Part shown: one piece after another, positions 24,478-35,849 of the stretch | How positions within the stretch are numbered: position 1 is the stretch's first letter | How the letters are laid out: each line of letters opens with the position of its first letter | Assembly (NCBI GenBank): GCA_027886175.1 | Contig: JAJNNQ010000126.1 | Span: forward strand, 1,746,501 to 1,810,500 | Length of the DNA stretch: 64,000 nt | Source: Phylloscopus collybita | Taxonomy: Eukaryota; Chordata; Aves; Passeriformes; Phylloscopidae | Reading direction: 5' to 3' | Notes under the pieces: model-generated | The model's input: the letters and a program-made list of their open reading frames with translations, nothing else | What the model was told of the DNA's origin: nothing | The model's database searches: none | Made by a program: the position numbers and the translations under genes

Positions 24478-25167
24478 TCTGTATTGAGGTTTGCTTCTCC
24501 AAATGCATCTGCTTTGAAAGCAGTGAAGTCCAGAGAGATATAATCGAGAATGAGCAGCCTACTACACCCTGGTTTTAGTAACCTCAAATTCTTGTGTGAT
24601 GCCCTCTTTTTCATCTGTAGGGACTTCAAAAGCAAAGGAACCAGTTATTTGTAGTTGCTTTAAATTACAGTAAAGCTATTTAAAAACCCTGTAAACAAGG
24701 TTCTCTGACTGGAATTCCTTCAACAGGAGGATCTTTTTGACTCCTGGCTTGTTATCCAGCTCATACCCTGATACAAGTCTTGGCAACATGTCCCTGTGTG
24801 TACTGTTAGGGATTGTATAATTATTGAAATATACAGTATTGCACAGTAACAGGAAAACTGGTCCAGATTCTTCACAGAATTCATCAGCTCTGCTGCAGGC
24901 TTCCCAGCTGATTTTAGAGAAGCCTTTTCAGAGACGTTTTTCATTTCATTGTGTTTAAACTGAGGATTTAACTCAACTTTGCCTCTGCTCATTCTAGTTA
25001 ATCTGTTGAGAGCCAAACCCAGAGATCTTCTTACATGTGGTGTAGTTAGAATGAACCTCAATAAATCCCAAATATTGCCTGAAGTTTGTAGGAGCAAATA
25101 ACAGGTTTTTACTGCCATGATCTACATGCTTTGCAAAACAGACCCAGGAGTCCTGGGGGTGCCTTGC
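24478..25167. other. Unique sequence with an unassigned minus-strand frame
   Basis: A 132-codon minus-strand frame runs from 25118 to 24720, directly beyond the LTR at 25168-25572 in that LTR's sense direction. I do not recognise its product, and it has no retroviral motif I can name. It may be chance. Confidence 0.35.
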
Positions 25168-25572
25168 TGTCACAGTGGAGTCTGCCAAAAACTGATGCCT
25201 AGAGAGGCTACCTGGAACAGAGGCTAGACAGTGTTAAAGGAATAAAGTAGAGTATTTACTAAAAGGCCTTCAAAGGATACACCTTGGGCAGTACAAGAGC
25301 CCAGCTGTGGCTTTACCCAAGATAGACCCAAGATGAACTCCAGATGGACCCCAGATAACGAGATTTCACACTTTTATAAGTTTTGGTCTGTTTACATATT
25401 GAGGTTAATTGTCCAGTTGCAGCTTCAGGTAATGAAGTCCCCCTTCCCAGATTACTCTCCTCAATTTGCTGTTGTTTGCACTTTTTGGGCCTGAAGCTGC
25501 AATGGTGTCCTTGGTTCCAGGCTGCAAAAGGATTGTTTTGTCTCACTACACTGTGAAGAGAACTTGCTAACA
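25168..25572 (-). mobile_element. Putative ERV LTR, minus sense
   Basis: The plus strand begins TGTCACAGTGGAG and ends GAACTTGCTAACA, giving TGTTAGCAAGTTC at the minus-strand start. Blocks such as GGCCTGAAGCTGCAATGG and GGATTGTTTTGTCTCACTAC resemble an avian LTR family that I recall but cannot name. On the minus strand a TATA-like ACTTATAAAAGTG lies about 190 bases from the start, leaving about 200 bases for R and U5, with only a weak AGTAAA-type signal. The flanks show no clear target duplication, so the right or left end may be off by some bases. Confidence 0.6.
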
Positions 25573-28500
25573 CTTCATATGAAATTCAGAGTTATGTACT
25601 CATGCAGTACAGAATCCGGAAAATATGAAAGCTGAAACTTAAGCCATCACCAGCAGTTTCCAAAACAAGGCTTTGTAATTCATCAGGAAAAGAAAGCAGT
25701 TTTATTCTAACCATGTATTTTGACGCTCATAGTTACATCAAAGTCACATCACCATCAAGAAAAGAAGAGAGTGCCTACATTAGCGTTTTACTTTGGATGA
25801 GAGACACTTTTCTCAAACCAATTTCACAATTAGTCCCTATTAACTGTATTTTGATCTGCACTGCAGGTGGTCTCAGAAAATAAAATCAAAATCCTTTTGG
25901 ATAAAACTAAAAAACAGAGAATATGCTCTGAAAATACAGCTAATACTCTTTAAGCTGCAATTGACTTTCAGCTCACAGGACCAGATGGGAACTTCTTACA
26001 AGTGTAGTACATAAATACACATAAACACAGATCATTCATAAAATGCACATAATTCGGATGCTGAATAGGCAACATCAAACATTTCAGAATACCTAGATTC
26101 ATTCATTAGGAATGATACCTAGATACCTAGATCATTCATTAGGAATGATCCTGTAACTATATTTTAAAATGTTTTAAAGTTACTCAGCCACCATTCATTC
26201 TTTAGATACAAGGGGCTGCATTATTTTTGGCAAAATCAGAACTTTATAGAGAAGAAGCCATTAGGCACATGCAAGGGCCTTAACAGAACTAACCAGCTCA
26301 TCTCTTGGAGAGTCAGGATCTCCGTCAAGCACCTGGCAAGAAAGCTCAGGTATCTATGTAAAAGTTCAGCCTCTACAAAATCCCTTTTTTTTTTGCCATG
26401 GTTTTAAGCACCTTAAATGAGTTTTTCTTCTACACAGCTAGGTAGCAACCATGTCAGCAGATGTAGGTCTCTGGTTGAGAACTTTCAGTTGCTGGCTTCT
26501 GAAATAAAATATAGTTGAATTGAGAGATGCACCTTGTGTTTTTGATCAACACATGCACTTCTCAGAAGTACTTACCAGGATTATCAAGCAGCAATCCAGT
26601 TAAGTGAGTGTCAGCATGCTCTCTCAGCCCACTTTCTTTCTCCTGCTTCCTCCTCTTGTTCCTGTTTTTGTTTGCTGGTTCCCACTCCCTCAGCACACTT
26701 TAAAAACCTTCCTGAGCTGGTTGATATTGCTAACCCAGTGGAAATTTTTCTTTTTCTGAGGCAGGTGAGAGATGACTAAGCTAATGTTCCATATAACAGG
26801 TGGATTAAACTAACTCACAGGAACAAAAGGAACAAAACCAAATTGAAAACAAAAAATACATGACTACAACAGTTATGAAGAGGAGGGAGTCCTTCTCCTT
26901 CAGTAGCCTTCACACAGAGTCACCTGTAATGCTCAGTTTCAGCCCAGTTACCCCCAATCCCCATATCTTTTAGAGCACTTTACAGCTAGAAACTCTATCA
27001 CACAACACCTACAAACGCAATTCCTGTGTATCAGAACTGTGTTGCTATAGACAGATCATAATAAACCACAGCTCACCTCAGCTTCTCCCACCAGCAGTGA
27101 GAGGATGACCTATCCCCCATCTCTGCCTGCCCTCAGCTGGGTTGCACTGCACATCTCATGCTTTCATCTCAGCTTTTGGTGACCCTTCCCCATCCAGCAC
27201 AGATTTTTGTACACACAAAAATAGGTGTTGTAAAACTCATCTATTGTCTACCTTAATAATCACTCCCCTTAGGAACTTTGGGAATCAAAACCTTCTCTGT
27301 GGTCAATGGACCAATTGATATTACAAAGTACAGGAATCCAAGCAATATAGCTTGGATATTTCTAGTACTAAGAAAAGTTTACACATAATGTGCCGAGCCA
27401 GCTGCTGTCAAAAGCAGATCAATATTATTAGTTGTGTTATTCCAGGGAGGCTTTTGTGTTTCCTCCAATTCCAAAGCTAATATTTTGCTGTATTTCTCCA
27501 TATCTGAAATATTAAGGATTTAGAACAAAGAACTGATCATCAGCTTTGACAATTGTTTTCCTGCAGCTTTTGTAAAGCAACTCAATTGACTTGTCTATGC
27601 TAAAAATTTCTGTCAATATATGCTGATTTTTAATACAGACTGATGTAACTCCATTCTCATGCAAACATATTTGTTCTAGTTTTAGTTTATATTATTTTAG
27701 AAATATACTATAATTATTGAGACAGAGGCAACTACTTCTTAAACCCATATGACTACAAAAATTTAACCATCACAGTGTAATCAGTAAGACTTCCCAACAT
27801 GCAAAGCCTAAGATGCTTTGCATCTAACAGCTTTCTCTTCTAGTATCCAGTAGAAACCCCTAGGTGAACACCAAGGAAAATTAGACTAATAAGAAATTTT
27901 GCCTTCTTAAAACTAGCAGCACTTTACAATCACACAAGTCTTTAGTGCAGAGATATATCAATATATATCAATATCCAAATTGTTTCAACAGTACAAAAAC
28001 TTCTGAATGTCAAAACCCAGTTTACTTCTTTGTAAAACTGGAGAAAAGAAGTCTATAAGCAGGAGATTCTTAAAGAAAAAAAAAAAAAAAAAAAAAAGAA
28101 GCAGCAGCAGCAATTTTCCCTGAGCATGAACGGCTTCTGAGTGCAACATCTGTGTTGCATTCTCTGCTTTTAAGGAGTGTTGGGAAACTGAAGAGCAGGC
28201 AACAAAGCAGTAAGAAAGAAGTACAGTTGTGAACAACTCTAACAGAGAGAGTAGTGCTGGCTTCTAAAACCCTTTTTTATCTAGTTGGGAAAAACACAGC
28301 AAGAAGCAATTGGGAAAGGGTGAGGACAGATATATGCAAATAGTCTAGCAACGTGAACTCTGGAATAAACTATCTAGTGAAAGACAGCCTCTCCTCTCCT
28401 GTGCTTTTGAGTCAAATTTGAATGTCTTTCTGAAGTGAACTCAAAGATATTCTCCCCAGCCATGCATCATCTGCAAGCAAAATCCAGTGGCCTGTGTGAG

Positions 28501-29506
28501 ATAAGTTTAGAGATTCAGTGATCTGTCCAAAACATTAGAGAACTGTGACTGACACCAAATGAATCAGAAACAGGATCAGGCTGCATAAGTTCATTAACTT
28601 AGTGAAAAGAGATCTAATGAATAAGTGACTCTACAAATACCCAGCACAATAATTTCTATTTGCACTCTAAAACGCTCCTCACTCCAGCTGCTTGTCAGGC
28701 AGAGGAAGCCTGTCATTCACTCCTTTGTAACTCTACCCATTGTACAAAACCTCTTTTCTTCTACCGAGAAACCCCTTATTTGGGTCTTGTGGAGAAATCT
28801 TTAGGAGCTGAGAGAGGGAAAGGGAGCCTTTAGCTCGAAACAAAAGGAAATAGGGCTTCTGCCTGCAGGAGGCTAACAAGTAAATGACAATTTCTGTATT
28901 TCTAGGATCTGAGAACGATCTCTGCAGGCAGTGTCAAGCCCTCTGTCAGTTTCCTGTCCTGCCAGCCTTCCATAATAGATCATATCTGCCTGGGAGAATA
29001 AAACTTCCCTTCTCCAGAAAACCAGCTCAGCTATCCCCCAGGCTTTATGTTCCCTGGCCTGGACCATTCAGTGTGCTGCCCCTCCACAACCCTGAGGCTG
29101 GCTGGTGGCCTAAATAACAGTAAATTATAGCTGTCTTTAAGCAATCAAGTGCCAATAATGGCAAAAGCAGAGCATGGAGTACATGCCACGTGGACTGTGT
29201 TTGCCATTTAATGCTCTGCATTAATAGTCACTATACTGTAAAATGAGGTAAGGTCTGTGACAGATGGAAACATGACTTGAATTTGTACTGTGCCTTACAG
29301 CCCCAGAGAAGACCAAGGATGGCAGCACTAAAGCATGTCATTTAGCATCAGAAGCTAAGCCAGCTGCAGGAAGCTCTTTCTCTAAGCTTTCTAGGTAACT
29401 CCTCTTGATTGACTGGGAGGAGAGAGGAAAAATCACTTCTGTGCAAATTAGGCCTATTAAAGCTGTCTCCACAAAGACCAGGTGGAATCATCTTCTGCAG
29501 AAAAAA

Positions 29507-29537
<31 letters not shown>

Positions 29538-31413
29538 GCAAAAAAACACCAGATAAAGAGAAAAAAAAAAAAAAAAAGAAGTAGCTAGCTCACTCACAGG
29601 GTGGGGGAATTCCAGAGAGAGCAGTCCTGACACATGTTCCCTCCTGCACCCTATGGGCACATTACATAGGAGCAAAAAGATTATTAGGAATTGAAATGTG
29701 CCCAAATGATACAACATGCCAAGACTTTCAGAGGCACAGAGGGAAGTCACTGCACCTGTGACACTCAGGACTTTGTCTGAGGAACCATAATTCAGAGCCA
29801 TCCTGAGAAGTCTTATTTCAGCATTTTTCTAATGGCATTTTTCTTCTACTTGCTCCCTTAAATTTTTTTAATTTCTGGACAACCAAATTTGTAATGGAGG
29901 AAAACAATCACAGAAGAAGCAATGGGGTATGTCTGCCTCAATTACTGCTTCCAATATGCTGTTCTAAATGTAGCTTGAGTTCTGTGAAAATGCATTGCTG
30001 TGATCGATGCTTTTGGTTTCAAGGGAAGCATCAATTTTGCCCAATTCGTGTAAGAACAAACCTCCTGTTGACTTCCAAGAGGACTAGACACTTTTATACT
30101 CAGACCTAAGAGTGGGAAAAAAACTTAGAAAATAAAAGCTTTCAGAGCCCTTACAGTCAAATTCATCAGTGAGCTAAGCAAGAGTTCCTCCTTTGAATGT
30201 CCCAACAAACATTCTTTCTTTTTACATGGTCTTGTATGACATATTTCATAATCATCCTTTGATCATTCTTTTGTACAAATAACTCCCTTTCTTAATTACT
30301 GCAAGGCAATAAATAAAAGAATAGCCCTTTCTGTGATAAGAGCATCTAAAAATGTAGGAAGTGTTCTTTTTTTACGGAACTGACCTCTTGTTTAGTAAAA
30401 ACAAAAAAATCATTTATTATAAGTGATCTTCAGCCAACAGCCCCTATGCCTGTTACCAATTTCAAACACTTTATGTTCTCCCTCCAGAAAGGCTTTGTAC
30501 TCTTTCCCACTCATTAGAAGATGGCTATTGTACATAGCACTTCCAGCATTAATATTAAATACAGAAAGAAATATGTTGAAACCAGGTTATGGCTGTAAGG
30601 CAAACTGACACAAAATAGGAAATTCGTAAGCTAAATCCAGCCCTTAGCTAGGGCTGTTGTGAAAACAAATATGTGGGAGTTAGCAAGGTGCCCAGGGTGA
30701 GTCCAGAGTGTGCATTTCCTGGCTTTTGTCAGATGATGTCAAAACATCAACCAGACCTAAACATTAGAATTGCCACATGGGAAAAGGGTGCTTCTTGCAG
30801 GGAAGAGGGGAAGGCACACCTACCCACCTTCCTATTGTTGCTTCCAGGATTTGGGAGAGGGATGCCACATGGCCACAATGCCTGCCCTGGCCCTAGGGAC
30901 AGAGAGAGTGAACCCACCAGTCAGTGACCCACCAGCTCCCAGGATGAGCACCTCACAGCACACACATGGTGGGGGGGGGGCATCCCCTGGGTAGTGAATA
31001 ACCTCATTTGTTTGGTTTGTCTCCACAGAGAGAGAAAAAAAAAATATCAGTATCTTTATCACAGGCATGCCAAAACTTCCTTTGTCTTCATCTCATGAGC
31101 ATCACAAGCTGTTTTGAGTGGAAGGCAGGTATGCAGGCTGGGCTGAAGGACCATGCTGCAGCATTGCCCAAGGGAAAATGGACTTGACAGGCCAAAGGGT
31201 GTGAGGTTTTAATCTTCCTTTCTTTGTGTTAGAGCTGGGATTAATACATGGGAGTCATAGTCTCATGTTTGGACTCAGTTTTTATCAACTCTCACCTGTA
31301 TTACATGAGCTGTGAGATCTAACTAGCAAGTTAGAAAACTGAGGTAAAATGTATATCTCTAACTCTTTCCAAGGTTATTTAGGTGCTAGCCACCCAATGA
31401 CGAGGTGACACCT
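25573..31413. other. Long unique non-coding interval
   Basis: No gene recognised over 5.8 kb. Landmarks are the short duplication at 26091, A runs at about 28076-28097 and 29500-29580 (interrupted), and a G10 run at 30971-30980. The stretch about 28860-29240 has balanced composition and overlapping short frames on both strands (28884-29117 plus, 28873-29067 minus). I could not match either frame to a family. Confidence 0.45.
26091..26149. repeat. Short tandem duplication
   Basis: ACCTAGATTCATTCATTAGG (26091 on) recurs almost exactly at 26125 with one base missing, separated by an extra ACCTAGAT. Each copy is about 25 bases. It looks like a local slippage duplication. Confidence 0.85.
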
Positions 31414-31484
31414 ATTTTATTTTTATTTTTATTTTTATTTTTATTTTTATTTTTATTTTTATTTTTATTTTTATTTTTATTTTT
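31414..31484. repeat. (TTTTTA)n hexanucleotide array
   Basis: About twelve perfect TTTTTA units with no interruption, implying a young array. Confidence 0.97.
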
Positions 31485-32146
31485 GACCCAATAATGTCCA
31501 AACAAGGCCTGCAATGCAGACCTTTTTCACCCAAATGGAAAAAACCATCCATGAACAAGAAGGTGAAGAAGAAGGACCCAGACACCACCCCAAATCCTCC
31601 ATACTGCTTCACACATTACTATATATTAAAATCTTAAATCTATGATTTTCACCCTGTGCGATCACATAATGCTATTCAAACTATACACCCACAACCCCAG
31701 TGCTATCACTCAATTTTGGGAGCCTGTTCCATGGCCTCAAATCAAATGTAGTGCCTGCTTGAGGGTCATTACCTTTTGGAACAAAAAACATGAAATTTTC
31801 AGCCTCCAGAGTTCCAAAACTCTGTGGCATGAGGCACACCAAGCCCTTTAGACACCTTGGTGTAGCATGAATACCAAAATGCCCTGCTCTTCCCTAGCAG
31901 GAGACACTTGGGAACACACCATCCCTCATGGTGGAGAACAGCTCTGCTGCTTGGCAGGAGCTCTGTGCATTCCTGTGGGCCCAGGAAGCCTGTCTCAGGT
32001 GAAGCTGGCTTTACCCCACAAATGCTCCAGCAGTGTGCCAGTGGCTCTAGGAGGCAGAAAAAAGGGTGAGAGGGTAGGCAGCCTGATAAATGTTCATTTT
32101 GTCAAAAAAGTTAAATTACTTTGATGAATATTGACTTGATGAGTAA
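31485..32146. other. Unique sequence upstream of the provirus
   Basis: No gene recognised. It runs up to the 5' LTR of the provirus. Confidence 0.45.
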
Positions 32147-32193
32147 TGGTTATGGATGGGTAATAGTTATAGATGGGTAATGGTTATAGATGG
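32147..32193 (+). repeat. 17-bp tandem repeat at the LTR start
   Basis: Three units, TGGTTATGGATGGGTAA, TAGTTATAGATGGGTAA and TGGTTATAGATGG followed by GTAA after the nested insertion. The 3' LTR has a single TGTTATAGATGGGTAATG unit, so the triplication is specific to the 5' copy or was lost from the 3' copy. Confidence 0.85.
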
Positions 32194-32837
32194 TGTGGTA
32201 AGGTGACTTTTGCTGCTCGTATCCCCAATCGTCTGCTCTGTTTGTGCTGTATATTCAGTTCTGTACCTTTAAAACTTGTTCTGGGAGCAAAGGAAGAAAA
32301 AGCAGCAGCGCGCAGTTTGTTTTGAGAAACAGCCTGACTCCCCCACGTCTCTCTCTCCGGTGTTCGTCTGAGCACGAACAGCAGTAAGACAGAGATCTCC
32401 TGTGCTTTTAATTAGTTTAGCTAGCTAGAGCAGAGAAAACTCCCTAGACCTTTTTTTCTTCCTTTTTTTCCTTGAGACTGTTTAAATCTACTCTAGACTG
32501 ACAAACCCAGAAGAACAGCAAGAGCTAGCACCTGCAGCCCGCCGAGCCTAGAGCTGCAGAGAGAGTAAAGCTAGTGAGAGACTGAGTGAGCTAAGCTACA
32601 CCCATGGCAAAAACTGTCTCTGTTTGCCATCTCTCTGCAGAGCGGCCAGAGGTTTTATTATTAATACTATTAATTCTTTGCATTTGTAGTCATTTTGTTT
32701 GTTAAATAAATAGTTTTTTCCACTTTTCTCTAAAAAAGTTCTTTTCCTAGACCAGCTAGGAAGAAGAGCCATTTAGGCTTGCTTTTCAGAGGAACCCCTT
32801 CGGAGGTTCCCTCTCAATTTTGCCCTAAACCAAGACA
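32194..32837 (+). mobile_element. Solo LTR nested in the 5' LTR, flanked by GATGG
   Basis: It runs from TGTGGTAAGGTGAC to GCCCTAAACCAAGACA and is bounded on both sides by GATGG (32189-32193 and 32838-32842), a clean 5-bp target duplication. An AATAAA lies at 32705-32710, about 130 bases before the end, which fixes the plus orientation. It belongs to the same family as the LTR at 16409-17066, which lies the other way round. A 5-bp duplication fits ERVL-type or other avian ERV integrases but does not settle the class. Confidence 0.92.
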
Positions 32838-33073
32838 GATGGGTAATCCAGTGGTTGGCTCTTGCAATTAAGGAATTAATCTTACGGGTATGTTAGGAGA
32901 AGTTCATTGATGTACAGTCATGTCATTGTGTTTTGTTTTTTTGGATGTTCTCTGTTCTCTCCATGGTCCCCTTTCCCCTGTACAGTCACCAAGGGACAGC
33001 CTTGGACAGGCGGAGGGAGCGCTGTGCCTGTGCCCCTGCACGGGGCGCTGGGAGGAGGGCAGGCTTGGTGCTA

Positions 33074-33210
33074 GGGGGCGGGGCATGGCAGCACCTGACT
33101 GCCAATCAAGCTGCAAGAACGCAGCCTCCACCAATGGATGGCGAGGAAGAGTTGATTGGCAGGCTTTGGGAGGGGCCAGAGTTGCCTGATGCAACACCAG
33201 GGGTATAAAA
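33074..33210 (+). promoter_or_regulatory. U3 promoter of the 5' LTR
   Basis: In order: a GC box (GGGGGCGGGGC, 33074-33084), CCAAT at 33102-33106 and again at 33131-33135, an inverted CCAAT (GATTGG, 33154-33159), and a TATA box (TATAAAA, 33204-33210). The spacing is normal for a retroviral RNA polymerase II promoter. The 3' LTR keeps the TATA box but has lost the GC and CCAAT boxes. Present activity is unknown. Confidence 0.7.
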
Positions 33211-33254
33211 GGGGGAGCAGCCATTTTGTGGGTGAGCACGTGGTGGTTTAGTCT

Positions 33255-33570
33255 TGTTGTAATCCCACCCTCCGCCCTCCTCGCCCCGACTGCTAGCTCA
33301 GATTCTGGAGGGCTTTGGGCCAAGATCACTTCAGGAAAGGGGAAGAGACCCAAAAGAGGCTCCTTACCTAGGATTGTTCCAAGGCTTTATTCTTGAAGGG
33401 ATTCCAGGGGCAAAGAGAGCGAACAAGGAAGAACATGGGTTTATGTAGACCCTCTGTCCGAGGACAGATAGCTGGCACTGAGCCAGTTGGTCAGAGAAGG
33501 TAGAGTCACACCACACAGTTACAGCTTTGGGGCTCCTTTTGGGGTAAACCATCCCCAGAGGGATACAACA
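33255..33570 (-). mobile_element. Solo LTR nested in the 5' LTR, flanked by TAGTCT
   Basis: The 316-base insert starts TGTTGTAATCCC and ends GGGATACAACA, giving near-perfect inverted ends, and sits between two copies of TAGTCT (33249-33254 and 33571-33576). The minus strand carries AATAAA (33386-33391) and a TATA-like CTACATAAACC, so its sense is minus. The 6-bp duplication is typical of class II (ERVK/alpha-beta-like) integrases. The uninterrupted site, TTTAGTCTCATGCTCCC, is present in the 3' LTR near 40664, which proves that this segment was inserted here. Confidence 0.92.
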
Positions 33571-33629
33571 TAGTCTCATGCTTCCGGCACTGTAATTTTC
33601 CTTATTCAGTCATTTTGTTGCACATTGTA

Positions 33630-33646
33630 AAGGTTTAATAAACCTT
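33630..33646 (+). terminator. Polyadenylation signal of the 5' LTR in a hairpin
   Basis: AAGGTTTAATAAACCTT is a perfect palindrome with a one-base centre, and AATAAA (33637-33642) lies inside it. The matching place in the 3' LTR reads AACAAA. The LTR ends 28 bases after the signal, so R and U5 downstream of it are very short. Confidence 0.75.
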
Positions 33647-33672
33647 CACAACTGAGCATCATTTCTCACAAA

Positions 33673-33690
33673 TGGGGTCTCATCCGGGAT
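33673..33690 (+). promoter_or_regulatory. Primer binding site, tRNA-Pro type
   Basis: TGGGGTCTCATCCGGGAT lies two bases after the LTR end. The known proline-tRNA binding site of gammaretroviruses differs from it at two positions. This supports a class I gammaretrovirus-like assignment independently of the gag remnant. Confidence 0.88.
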
Positions 33691-34362
33691 AAAAACCTCG
33701 TCTCTCTGGCCCTGGGAGGTTTCAAGAGGGAGGCGCACACCCCGCCAAGTTCAGCAGCTCGATCAACTTCTCTTTGGGTCACCAGAGATTGGCAAGTCGA
33801 CACCCCAGGGACAACAAAAGACTGAATAACGAAAAGAAAAAAGGGGAAGGTACCATCCTCACAACTGCTTTGGCCAGATAAGTTTGTCTGTAGTTCAGGT
33901 GCACAAACGCCAGCTCCAGGCAAGTAGTGCACGGGATCCATTCCTGCTCCATTGCAGTGTAAGGATATTGGTTGGTTGGACAGATGTAGGGTGGGATGCA
34001 AAGTAAGAAGAAAGTGGGGAACCGTAAAAGGGCAAGACGCAAGTGGAAAAAGAGGCAGGGATACTACAGGTGGGACATGGAGTAAGAGGGAGGACGGAGA
34101 ACCGTGGGCAGCGGGATGTGAACGAAAGAGGGGTAGAAAAACTGAGATGGTGGGGGGAAACCACCAAGTGGCGGGGACCAGAGGTGCCAAGTGAGGTAGC
34201 TCCCAACAAGAGTGACCAGGAGGTGGGAGGGCTGTGGGACCACGTGGGTTCTGGGCAGAGGGAACCCAGCACAGTAACTCCTGGTGCTCACCAACCCAGC
34301 AGAGGCGGCGCTGAACACGGTTTGCGTACAGCACTGCTGAGGGTCGGGAGCTTGCTTGGTTG
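33691..34362 (+). other. Provirus leader, first part
   Basis: Non-coding leader between the primer binding site and the nested LTR. It is purine-rich on the plus strand. Its last ~130 bases (from about 34230, with CACAGTAACTCCTGG and GCACTGCTGAGGGTC) recur after the insertion at about 35643-35745. The open frames on the minus strand (33666-34376 and others) are artefacts of the purine bias. Confidence 0.7.
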
Positions 34363-35572
34363 TGTGATAAATACATAGTAAATAATCAGCTTTCCGCAAA
34401 TGTTAAGGTAAATGCTATATGTATAATGTTAAAATAACTTTGCTTCTATTTCTACTAGTAACAAAACTTAGATGTGGTAGTAGTGGTAGCTGATGTAGTT
34501 ATGAGTAAACTGTCTGTTTGGTCAGGATAACATCCAGTAAATATATCATTGTCCTAGGTTACAATGTAAAATTGTGCCCAAGGTATGTATTCTATCCCTA
34601 TGAGCCCTTGGAGCCAAGGTGGGGCAGTGTTTTCCTTGTCTTCTGTTAATGAGCCTAACTATGCCTTACCACATGACTCATAGATAACTTCCTGCGGGAG
34701 TTATCTCTGGTTAATGGGCCATCAAGGACCCACTGCATGACTCAGAGAATGAGATCATTCCATTGTGAGATGCTCCGCCCAGGGGGAGGAGCCAAGCATT
34801 CCCACCTGGATATAATCCAGGGTTTGAGACATGACAAGCAGTTTTTATCCACTGGACTCCCAGAGGAGACAAGAGCTAGCAGACGGAATCACTGCTTTGA
34901 CAAGAACATCTCATCTGGTTCCACTGGATTCCTGGAGGAAGATTGGACCCTTCTCACCATCACTGGACTTTTCTCTCTCAGGATCATCTCTACTCCATCT
35001 CTACCTGCCACTCGAGGAGGACTTACTTTTGGACTGCTTCACACACCCTAACCAACAGAGTGTCAGGTTGTATTGTTCCATTTATTTTATTTTACCTTTT
35101 TTTTCTTCTCTTCTCCTATTAAATTGTATCTCTGACTGGGAGTCTCACTGGTTTTGCTTTCAAACCAGCACAATCATGAGGACCCTGCTACTAATATTCC
35201 AAATACCAGCACTTGTCATCTGAAGAAAGTATGAACCAAGGCCCAAACTAGAAGTGATAAAGAGAACAGACTAAAACCACAGCCAAGAAACAGGCATGCT
35301 CTAAAAAGGTGGACCCAAGGAGTGGCCATGCTAAACAATTCCTAGAATGTGTAAACTAATTTGTGGAGAAGTATAAATATGCATAATGGTCAATGGATGT
35401 GCAACAGTCTGATGTAACAGAAAAGGTATTTAAGGAATGTCTCCAAAGATAGTAGGTGAGCTCTTTGATGAGTGCCAAGTAAAGTTAACCCTTTACTTTA
35501 TTATCTCCATCTCCCACAGTCTTTTAGTAAATTTTTTAAATTTTACCAGGAAAGTGAACCTTGTTTTTCACA
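34363..35572 (+). mobile_element. LTR nested in the leader, itself interrupted
   Basis: It starts TGTGATAAATACATAG and ends CTTGTTTTTCACA, with inverted ends TGTGA/TCACA and a 4-bp duplication GTTG on both sides. Because the bases overlap, an alternative reading is a start at 34365 with a 6-bp duplication GTTGTG. A TATA box (TATAAATA, 35372-35379) and an AGTAAA-type signal near 35478 give the plus orientation. Removing the inner insert leaves about 580 bases. I do not know the family name. Confidence 0.8.
34550..35172 (+). mobile_element. Avian solo LTR nested inside the previous LTR, flanked by ATCAT
   Basis: It starts TGTCCTAGGTTACAATG and ends CTTTCAAACCAGCACA, between exact 5-bp copies of ATCAT (34545-34549 and 35173-35177). 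Internal blocks such as GTGAGATGCTCCGCCCAGG and CACCTGGATATAATCCAGG match an avian LTR family familiar to me. TATAAT lies near 34811 and ATTAAA at 35118-35123. This is the innermost and hence youngest insertion in the leader. Confidence 0.92.
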
Positions 35573-35849
35573 GTTGTGCAGAGGTCTTGTAAACCGCTAG
35601 CAGGAGCTTGTAAACTGCTAGCAGGGTGGTGGCCAGCAGGGACCTGGCACAGTAACTCCTGGCTCTCGCCAACCCATCAGAGGCAACAGCAGTGCTGAAT
35701 GCAGGTTGCATGCAGTGCTGCTGAGGGTCAAGGTCTGTTTTGTTTGTACCAGGGTCTCAGAAACTGCAGGTGAGACCATGTGGGTAGCTCTGGGCAGCTG
35801 CACCCCGGTGTGATCATGTACTGAGGTATGGGTTGGACAAAGGGTGGAT
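35573..35849 (+). other. Provirus leader, second part with duplicated block
   Basis: Continues the leader after the nested LTR. GGCACAGTAACTCCTGG to GCTGCTGAGGGTC at about 35643-35720 repeats the block at about 34265-34345. Subtracting the inserted LTR, the two copies lie about 164 bases apart, so they were once a tandem duplication. Confidence 0.75.

Larger units (their letters stand above)
32147..33670 (+). repeat. 5' LTR of the provirus, interrupted by two foreign LTRs
   Basis: It starts at TGGTTATGGATGG and ends at CATTTCTCACA, two bases before the primer binding site. Subtracting the two nested LTRs with one copy of each duplication (649 and 322 bases) leaves about 553 bases of native LTR. 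U3 holds a GC box, CCAAT motifs and a TATA box; the AATAAA lies in a short hairpin. The 3' LTR is only 214 bases because it lacks most of U3 and both insertions. Confidence 0.82.

Noticed and set aside
24005..24635. Lys/Glu-rich and Phe/Leu-rich frames
   Set aside because: They translate the (AAAAG)n array; only the ends are unique sequence.
33666..34376. 236-codon minus frame in the provirus leader
   Set aside because: It runs antisense to the leader and is explained by purine bias of the plus strand.
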